Source of the DNA: a virus
Length of the DNA stretch: 64,000 nucleotides
Strand: one strand, 5' to 3'
IMG/VR virus record: IMGVR_UViG_3300035145_004174
Location: 1 to 64,000 of that record
The position numbers and the translations under genes are program-made. Shown here piece after piece: positions 59,025-64,000 of this stretch; the stretch's first letter is position 1, and each line of letters starts with the position of its first letter. The notes beneath the pieces were generated by a model. It saw only the letters and a program-made list of their open reading frames with translations. It searched no databases and was not told where the DNA came from.

Positions 59025-59193
59025 GACCTCGCCAATAAATACCATCAAGTAAAACAAAATTTATTTCATTTTCGATTTCGATATCGACACCTACTGGGTC
59101 TCCCTCTAGCACTGGAAGGTCTGATTCTACATAGAAGAATTCTTCTTCTTGTTCTGCGTGTACTAATTGGCATGATTTCATTTTAATATTCAT
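59005..59193 (-). CDS. Small acidic protein of unknown function
   Basis: 62 residues, strongly acidic (EQEEEFFYVESDLPVLEGDP, DIEIENEINF). It overlaps the preceding gene by 4 bases and the next by 20 bases, as expected in this compact operon. Acidic small proteins like this can be DNA mimics or inhibitors, but nothing specific is visible. Confidence 0.6.
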   Translation of the reverse strand: MNIKMKSCQLVHAEQEEEFFYVESDLPVLEGDPVGVDIEIENEINFVLLDGIYWRGHEEEKI

Positions 59194-59450
59194 ATTTTAA
59201 TTTCTAGTTGTTTTTGATTATGTTCTGATTCTAAAGCATTTTTCTGGTTAATGTCAACACTTTTTTTATTTTTTTTGAAATTCTTTTGGGCTATCCTTAC
59301 CATGAACCTCATCAAGGAGAAAGAATAAGCTTTACTGAAGCTTATGGTTTGCACCTCTTCTGTTTCTTTATTTTTGATAGTTACTCGAAATTGCTTTAGC
59401 TCAGAATCGTACTCAAATTCTCCAAATTTAAGTTCTTTTATTATTTTCAT
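59190..59450 (-). CDS. Small protein of unknown function
   Basis: 86 residues. The first half has two short beta hairpins (KELKFGEFEYDSELKQFRVT, TEEVQTISFSKAYSF), the second half is helical and basic. It starts one base after the methyltransferase stop. No family recognised. Confidence 0.62.
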   Translation of the reverse strand: MKIIKELKFGEFEYDSELKQFRVTIKNKETEEVQTISFSKAYSFSLMRFMVRIAQKNFKKNKKSVDINQKNALESEHNQKQLEIKI

Positions 59451-59451
59451 G

Positions 59452-60495
59452 TCAATCGATTGGAATTGTTTTAATTATTTCTCTCGCCATTGTTGGGGGA
59501 AAACATTCACCAAGAACTTTTCTAATAAAATTCTCTGATTTGTTACCTTTAAATTTGTCTAAAAATCTTTCTGGAAGTCCACAAATAATACCTAATTCTT
59601 CAACCGACAAGACTCTTGCGTCGGAATATGTTCCATCTGTTAGTTTATTTCCTGGGTGAACATTGTTTTGGCTTGAAACCGCTCCATTGCACATGGTAAC
59701 TGTTGGGGCTGGCTTGTCCCAATCTATTCTTTTGTAAGTCGTAGAGAACCCTTTTATTCTTCTTCCATCTTTTTTTGGATAATGAATTTTATTTTCAAAT
59801 GCGGTTTTCCCTGTTGGTGTGTTTTTCATCCAAACTATGTGATTAGGATTATGTTTTTTTGCGTAATGCCAAGGTAATGAGCTTTTTTCTCCAGATTCTA
59901 AGGAATCTAGATGGGATATCGCATCTTTTGTTGTTATTATTTTTTTTCTAGATTCTGGATGCTTCCATTTTCCGCCTCTAGAGATCAGCCCAATAAACCT
60001 TTTCCTTGATTGAGGTGTATTATAATTTTTTGCATTTAAAATTTTCCACCTTAGAGACCAAGGTTGGGGAAGTTTTGACTCAATATAATTTATGATGTTT
60101 ACTATGTTTCCGTCATCATTTATAAACGTCTCTGACATGCCAGATACATTTTCTATCAACATATATTCTGGTAAAATTTCATTAAACACTTCCATGGCAT
60201 GAATTATTAATGAGTTCCTGTGGTCATTTGGAGACCTTTTTGCATTAGCAACACTCATTCCTTGACAAGGTGGGGTTGCTATAATTAAATCTATTGTGTC
60301 GCAATTCTCATAAATTTGCTCTTTTATTGTTGCATTTGTTATGTCTCCGCAAATAACATTCACATCAGGATGTATCTCTCTGTACATCTTGCATCTATCT
60401 TCTTGTAGCTCGTTAGCTACAACAACATCCACTCCGAATTCCTTGAAATAAACCTCGCCAAAACCTACATTAGAAAAAAGAGATAAAGCCTTCAT
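59452..60495 (-). CDS. C5-cytosine DNA methyltransferase
   Basis: 347 residues. Motif I region LSLFSNVGFGEVYFKEFGVD, motif IV IIATPPCQGMSVAN with the catalytic cysteine, motif VI LIENVSG (E-N-V), motif VIII NTPQSRKRFIGL (Q-x-R-x-R) and motifs IX-X (PTVTMCNGAVSSQ, VRK..GECFPPTMA) are all in order. It methylates cytosine in a sequence not readable from here. No restriction partner is seen, so it is likely a solitary phage enzyme that protects against host restriction or marks DNA. First gene of the leftward regulatory operon. Confidence 0.94.
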   Translation of the reverse strand: MKALSLFSNVGFGEVYFKEFGVDVVVANELQEDRCKMYREIHPDVNVICGDITNATIKEQIYENCDTIDLIIATPPCQGMSVANAKRSPNDHRNSLIIHAMEVFNEILPEYMLIENVSGMSETFINDDGNIVNIINYIESKLPQPWSLRWKILNAKNYNTPQSRKRFIGLISRGGKWKHPESRKKIITTKDAISHLDSLESGEKSSLPWHYAKKHNPNHIVWMKNTPTGKTAFENKIHYPKKDGRRIKGFSTTYKRIDWDKPAPTVTMCNGAVSSQNNVHPGNKLTDGTYSDARVLSVEELGIICGLPERFLDKFKGNKSENFIRKVLGECFPPTMAREIIKTIPID

Positions 60496-60504
60496 TCTGT
60501 ATTA

Positions 60505-60518
60505 TAATAATATTATTA
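60505..60518. promoter_or_regulatory. 14-bp palindrome upstream of the DNA methyltransferase
   Basis: TAATAATATTATTA is a perfect 14-bp palindrome ending 9 bases upstream of the methyltransferase start, in the 86-base divergent gap. It is A/T only but long for chance. It may be an operator for the operon, perhaps for the methyltransferase itself or one of the HTH proteins. A TATAAT at 60547-60552 faces the plus-strand gene without a clear -35. Confidence 0.4.
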
Positions 60519-60581
60519 ACAAGAATATCAACTCAAAAAGTGTATTTATAATTTAGTTGAATTTTTAATATATTATAAGCG

Positions 60582-61232
60582 ATGAAAAACTCTAAAGTAA
60601 TAACATGTATAGGGAATTGCCAAGCCCTTAGTTTGACTTGGTATTTGTCTCAATTGGGTCCAGAATTTGATGTTTCCTATGTGAGTCCTTCTATGAAGCT
60701 CCAGAATTTGATTATTGGAGATTCTGTCGAGGAGGCTCCATCGGCTCCTAATTATGCATTAGACGATTCCAAACACGACGAAATAAAACCATGGGCAGGG
60801 AAGCTCATTAAAAGGGCAAAAAACCCATCTATGGGGGTCGATATGGTCAAAAAATCAGATCTAGTTTTTTATCAGACAATTAGATTGGAAACATCTAAAC
60901 TTTTCAACCTTGCAAAATTGCGAAGCTATGTTGATGTTTCTAAATTAAAACAAATTGGAGTGTTTCATTATAATCCCAATGACCCTTTTATTGAATCTGG
61001 TTTTGTGGGAATGATGGAAAGAGAAAAAAGACATAAGATAGAATTTTCGATTTGTGAATTGATTTACAAGCACCGAGATAAAATTTACTGCCAACCAGGA
61101 AACCGCAGGCATCCAAATTCTTTTTATTTTTTAGAATTAGTGAGGTCTATTTGTGAAAAAATGGAATGGGATTTTTATGATGAATCTACTTATATGGAAA
61201 TTCTTGAACAAAAATGGCCATTTAAATGTTAG
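60582..61232 (+). CDS. WcbI-like polysaccharide biosynthesis protein
   Basis: 216 residues. The N-terminal VITCIGNCQALSLTWYLSQL matches the G-N-C-Q opening of the WcbI family, which is linked to capsule/acyl-transfer steps. DLVFYQTIRLE and the later histidine-rich PGNRRHPNSFYFLEL are compatible with the same SGNH-like fold. It would modify a surface glycan. It converges on the first sulfotransferase gene, overlapping by 4 bases. Confidence 0.72.
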   Translation: MKNSKVITCIGNCQALSLTWYLSQLGPEFDVSYVSPSMKLQNLIIGDSVEEAPSAPNYALDDSKHDEIKPWAGKLIKRAKNPSMGVDMVKKSDLVFYQTIRLETSKLFNLAKLRSYVDVSKLKQIGVFHYNPNDPFIESGFVGMMEREKRHKIEFSICELIYKHRDKIYCQPGNRRHPNSFYFLELVRSICEKMEWDFYDESTYMEILEQKWPFKC

Positions 61233-61936
61233 AACTTATAATTAAAATACTCTATATCTTTTATATAAATTTCTTTAACTAAATTAAAGGATTTATCATC
61301 GTAGTATTCTCTGTAGTCTCTTGGCTTGATATTTTTTTTAATTTGCTTTCGTTTTCGCATTTCATTTATCTTTTTTTCTAAATCTATTATTTTTTCTGTA
61401 TCTTTAGTCGAAGTTTTTTCCTTCTCTAAAAGTTTTATCAATCTTTTTTCTTTTTTTTCGTTATCTCTTTTGTTTAAATGGTAGAGCTTTTCCATCTGGC
61501 CCAAGCCTATAATATTGCAAATATTTTTAAAATCTTCTTCTAGGTTTTCGTATTTTCCAATAAAGTCTAAATTTCCGTAGTTTTTTTCGCAAAATTGATG
61601 AAATGTTGGTTGCATTTTAAAATGCATTGAAGATATGTACTCAGAGAATTCCATTTCTCTGTATTTTTCGTTATAAATTAGGTGGTATTTTAAAGAGACA
61701 GCTCTATCCCAAGGGTTCCTAACAAATGCAAACTTGAAATAATTGCTGCATTCTGGGTACTTTATTAATGCACCTTTTAATCCGCTATGTCTAATTTTAC
61801 CTTCTTTTTTTTTGTGGTTTTCGAATCTGACCCAATTAATTTCTGGATGATGTCTTCTTAAAGCAGTGGATATCGAAAGAGTTCCTGTTTTTGGGTATTC
61901 TAAAAATATAAATTTATGTTCGTGTGATATTATCAT
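61229..61936 (-). CDS. PAPS-dependent sulfotransferase (copy 1)
   Basis: 235 residues. The 5'-phosphosulfate loop is FLEYPKTGTLSISTAL near residues 11-26, the 3'-phosphate site is FAFVRNPWDRAVSLKYHL, and the C-terminal YYDDKSFNLVKEIYIKDIEY matches the helical end of bacterial sulfotransferase-2 proteins. A lysine/glutamate-rich coiled-coil insertion (residues ~165-200) sets it apart from the other two copies. It transfers sulfate from PAPS to a hydroxyl, probably on a glycan. It starts in a TAATG overlap with copy 2. Confidence 0.88.
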   Translation of the reverse strand: MIISHEHKFIFLEYPKTGTLSISTALRRHHPEINWVRFENHKKKEGKIRHSGLKGALIKYPECSNYFKFAFVRNPWDRAVSLKYHLIYNEKYREMEFSEYISSMHFKMQPTFHQFCEKNYGNLDFIGKYENLEEDFKNICNIIGLGQMEKLYHLNKRDNEKKEKRLIKLLEKEKTSTKDTEKIIDLEKKINEMRKRKQIKKNIKPRDYREYYDDKSFNLVKEIYIKDIEYFNYKF

Positions 61937-62586
61937 TACTTATCTTCAAATTCATAACCAAAAAACTCAATGTCTTTTGCGTATTTTTTTGCAACAATTT
62001 CTCTAGTCTCATCGTCGTAGTATTCGGTATAATGTTTGTGACTTGATTTGTTTTTGTGTGGAAGTTGTTGTGTTGGGATTCCGATTTTGTCACAAACTAT
62101 ATTGAAGTCTTTTTGGATATTTTCAAATCTGATTACATAATCAAGTTTATGGTCATTATATTTTTTTACACAAAAATAATCAACACATGGTTTGGGTCTG
62201 TAGTTATTTCTGTTCCTTTGAATTAGGTTATTAATAAATATCTTTTTATTAAACGATTTATGCCCTTTCCAAAAATAATATGAAATAGCACGATCCCACG
62301 GATTCCGTGTTACGCCAAACTTGAAAAAGTCTTCAATGCTTTCGTATTTTTTTTGCCAAGCATTATAGTATGCGTTTAATGTTGCATGCTTATGTATTTT
62401 TAATTTTTTATTAGATGACCTAATTTCAAATCTGTCTAAATGAGATTTACTCTTCGCATTATGAGTTGCTTGTTCCTCGGTTACCCAAATCTTATCCTCA
62501 GAATAGTTTTGAAGGTAATTTTGTATAGAATTACCCGCAGTTTTTGGAACATGAATAAAAATAAATTTATGTTTATGACTTATCAT
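61936..62586 (-). CDS. PAPS-dependent sulfotransferase (copy 2)
   Basis: 216 residues. FIFIHVPKTAGNSIQNYLQ is the phosphosulfate loop, FGVTRNPWDRAISYYFW the 3'-phosphate site, and HYTEYYDDETREIVAKKYAK the conserved C-terminal helix, nearly identical to copy 3. The intervening ~100 residues differ, so acceptor choice probably differs. A palindrome lies 26 bases upstream of the start. Confidence 0.9.
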   Translation of the reverse strand: MISHKHKFIFIHVPKTAGNSIQNYLQNYSEDKIWVTEEQATHNAKSKSHLDRFEIRSSNKKLKIHKHATLNAYYNAWQKKYESIEDFFKFGVTRNPWDRAISYYFWKGHKSFNKKIFINNLIQRNRNNYRPKPCVDYFCVKKYNDHKLDYVIRFENIQKDFNIVCDKIGIPTQQLPHKNKSSHKHYTEYYDDETREIVAKKYAKDIEFFGYEFEDK

Positions 62587-62611
62587 TATTGTTAATCATT
62601 ATTAATCTAGC

Positions 62612-62628
62612 GTGTATAACTTATACAC
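62612..62628. promoter_or_regulatory. 8-bp perfect palindrome between sulfotransferase genes
   Basis: GTGTATAA-C-TTATACAC is a perfect inverted repeat with a one-base centre in the 92-base gap between copies 2 and 3. Its position 26 bases before copy 2 suits an operator or an RNA hairpin at the start of a transcription unit. The remainder of the gap is T-rich and shows nothing else. Confidence 0.5.
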
Positions 62629-62678
62629 CATTGCATTTTTATGTAGACATCTTTCTTTCCAAAATTGTTTTTTTCATT

Positions 62679-63254
62679 TTACTCTCCAAATTTGTATCCA
62701 AAATACTCAATGTCTCGTGCATATCTTTCCGCAACAATTTCACGAGTTTCATCATCGTAGTATTGGGTGTAGTGTTTTTTGTCTGAACGTCGCCTTTTTT
62801 TTGTATTTTTATTTATGGTGATCCCTATTTTTTTGCAAATATATTCGAGGTCTTGAGTTCGGTTTTCAAATCGACCTATGAAGTCCATTTTTTCGGGTTC
62901 AAAATAATCCAACAAGCTATCTCCGCTTTCATGAATAGCTGGCTTGTAATGCTCTAAAAAATATTTTAAAGTTTTACCAGAATGATGCCCAATTTTACCA
63001 CCTCGCCCTTTAATTGGACTAGAATACCAACCTCTATCAAAATATTTTGATATTATAATGTCCCAAGGGTTTCTGACAAAAGTGAATTTAAAATAGTTCT
63101 CAAAGTTTTTTTGGTTCAAATGATTTTCCCAATCTCTTAAACTCCAATGTTTATTTCCCTCTTTTGCCTCGTTGTATTGAAACTGAGCTTCTATACTCGT
63201 GCCTCCAGTTCGAGGAACATGGATGAAAAGAAATTTATTTTTGTGGTTAATCAT
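62679..63254 (-). CDS. PAPS-dependent sulfotransferase (copy 3)
   Basis: 191 residues. FLFIHVPRTGGTSIEAQF is the phosphosulfate loop, FTFVRNPWDIIISKYF the 3'-phosphate site, and HYTQYYDDETREIVAERYAR the C-terminal helix shared with copy 2. It is the smallest of the three. It is separated by 16 bases from the fucosyltransferase-like gene upstream and by 92 bases from copy 2. Confidence 0.9.
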   Translation of the reverse strand: MINHKNKFLFIHVPRTGGTSIEAQFQYNEAKEGNKHWSLRDWENHLNQKNFENYFKFTFVRNPWDIIISKYFDRGWYSSPIKGRGGKIGHHSGKTLKYFLEHYKPAIHESGDSLLDYFEPEKMDFIGRFENRTQDLEYICKKIGITINKNTKKRRRSDKKHYTQYYDDETREIVAERYARDIEYFGYKFGE

Positions 63255-63270
63255 TTAAATATTACATTGT

Positions 63271-64000
63271 TCATTCTAGCGATTTAAATTTTGTTTTTGT
63301 TGTGCATGTATTGCTAATATATCTATACACATTACTAGTTCTAGTTCCCACAAAACTCACAGATCTCTTTGCTATTTCGATTTCTGAAAAAAATTGTACA
63401 AAAAAATTTCTATCATATTCTTTTTTCTCTTCTATATCAATATCTGTAGAATGTCCGTCTTGTTTTTTTTCTGTTAAATAATACAGCTTTATTGGCAAAT
63501 TTTCAAACAATATAAATTGCTTAGCTTCATCGATGACTTTGTAATCATCAGTCATTATAAAAATTGACCCAAATTTTTTTGAGATTTTCGCCAAATATTG
63601 GTCAAATTCATACCTTTTAGACTCTGGTCTGCCCCTCCGTTCTCCCCATTTGTATTTTTTCTCCAACACCTTGTCCCCTCTTCTTATATGAAAACAACAG
63701 AATTCTTCAGGTAAATTCAAAGATGATATTTTGTCTTCCACTTCTTCTAAGAATTTTTTTTTATATTTAAAAAAATTTGAACATTCGACTTTTGATAAAT
63801 TCGTGTGTCGTGTTAAACGACAAGGGCCTTTTCTTGTAGAAGAAGCAGCTCGCCTTTTTAGGGATTGAGGAAAGTCAAATATTTCGTAAATATGTGTTTT
63901 TTTAAAATATTGAGAATTTCTTGAGTTAACAAAAAATTTAGATTCAGTATTTGCTATGTCTCTTTGAAAAAAACTAACCAAGCCATTTAGTTCCGAGCAT
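63271..64000 (-). CDS. FUT8/NodZ-like (GT23-type) alpha-fucosyltransferase, partial
   Basis: At least 236 residues; the frame stays open to the window edge (in-frame codons run to 63997), so the true start lies outside and the apparent TTG start at 63981 is not real. FCCFHIRRGDKVLEKK corresponds to the H-x-R-R-x-D-K-V GDP-fucose-binding motif of NodZ/FUT8, IFIMTDDYKVIDEAK to the 'ATDD...EAK' segment and FVGTRTSNVYRYI to the 'FVGTFSSQVCR' segment. It would transfer fucose from GDP-fucose, which gmd and fcl supply. A promiscuous GT-B of related type is the alternative. Confidence 0.8.
   Translation of the reverse strand, partial: CSELNGLVSFFQRDIANTESKFFVNSRNSQYFKKTHIYEIFDFPQSLKRRAASSTRKGPCRLTRHTNLSKVECSNFFKYKKKFLEEVEDKISSLNLPEEFCCFHIRRGDKVLEKKYKWGERRGRPESKRYEFDQYLAKISKKFGSIFIMTDDYKVIDEAKQFILFENLPIKLYYLTEKKQDGHSTDIDIEEKKEYDRNFFVQFFSEIEIAKRSVSFVGTRTSNVYRYISNTCTTKTKFKSLE

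Noticed and set aside
61379-61440. Lysine/glutamate-rich stretch in sulfotransferase copy 1 as a frameshift artefact
   Set aside because: The frame is continuous and the conserved C-terminal segment follows in the same frame, so it is an insertion, not an error.
63979-63981. TTG as the start of the fucosyltransferase-like gene
   Set aside because: The frame is open upstream to the window edge, so the gene is simply cut by the window.
1-64000. tRNA genes or CRISPR arrays
   Set aside because: Reading the gaps I saw no cloverleaf-like segments or regularly spaced repeats; gaps are too short for an array.

Overview
The window is part of a large, AT-rich, tightly packed double-stranded DNA phage genome. 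It holds about 74 protein genes, most of them overlapping by 1-14 bases or only a few bases apart. I see no tRNA, rRNA, CRISPR array or insertion sequence. Replication, nucleotide metabolism, virion-like and glycan genes are present, but I recognise no terminase, portal, major capsid or lysis enzyme, so the genome must extend beyond the window. Starts are rarely preceded by a Shine-Dalgarno sequence; leaders are A/T-rich and many genes are joined by TAATG or ATGA stop/start overlaps. An ECF sigma factor at 58.5 kb looks like the Rhodopirellula/Verrucomicrobium-type family, and a lectin-like protein at 20 kb ends in a YLAxKWG-type tail common in Planctomycetes/Verrucomicrobia. My best guess is therefore a marine phage of a PVC-group bacterium. 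This is inference, not proof.

Layout. 0-0.9 kb (minus): dUTPase and a small protein. 1-15.7 kb (plus): one long glycan operon with GT-A and GT-B glycosyltransferases, methyltransferases, a nonulosonic acid set (CMP-sugar synthetase, NeuB-like synthase, PIG-L deacetylase, formyltransferase), a UDP-sugar dehydrogenase, an epimerase, and the two enzymes that make GDP-L-fucose. 15.8-29.2 kb (plus): class I ribonucleotide reductase (NrdA, and an NrdB without the radical tyrosine), Nudix, a membrane protein, a lectin-like protein, a nuclease, RecA/UvsX, a small nuclease, DnaB helicase, primase and a RecB/Cas4-like nuclease. 29.2-33.9 kb (plus): virion-like proteins and a coiled-coil membrane protein. 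34-41.2 kb (plus): a split DNA polymerase III alpha (degenerate PHP part, then a GMP-reductase-like enzyme, a DnaQ-like exonuclease and the polymerase core) followed by a ClpC-like unfoldase. 41.2-47.2 kb: a candidate SSB, large glycosyltransferases, an APS-kinase-like enzyme (minus) and a nucleoside deoxyribosyltransferase-like protein. 47.3-53 kb (plus): virion-like proteins including two large paralogs, one with an amicyanin-like copper motif. 53.1-55 kb (plus): two glycosyltransferases. 55-60.5 kb (minus): a regulatory operon with a C5 DNA methyltransferase, an ECF sigma, a small membrane protein and two copies of a two-gene module (sigma-like plus 'FDQYW' protein), one copy carrying a probable -1 frameshift. 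60.6-64 kb: a WcbI-like protein (plus), three tandem sulfotransferases and a partial FUT8/NodZ-like fucosyltransferase (minus).

How it fits together. The nucleotide genes (NrdA/B, Dut, deoxyribosyltransferase, GMP-reductase-like) feed a phage replisome built on a bacterial-type Pol III. The glycan genes form at least three supply lines (CMP-nonulosonate, GDP-fucose, and PAPS from the APS-kinase-like enzyme) with matching transferases. This suggests the phage makes a fucosylated, possibly sulfated and N-formylated glycan for its virion or for the infected cell surface. The minus-strand operon probably contains the transcription switch proteins.
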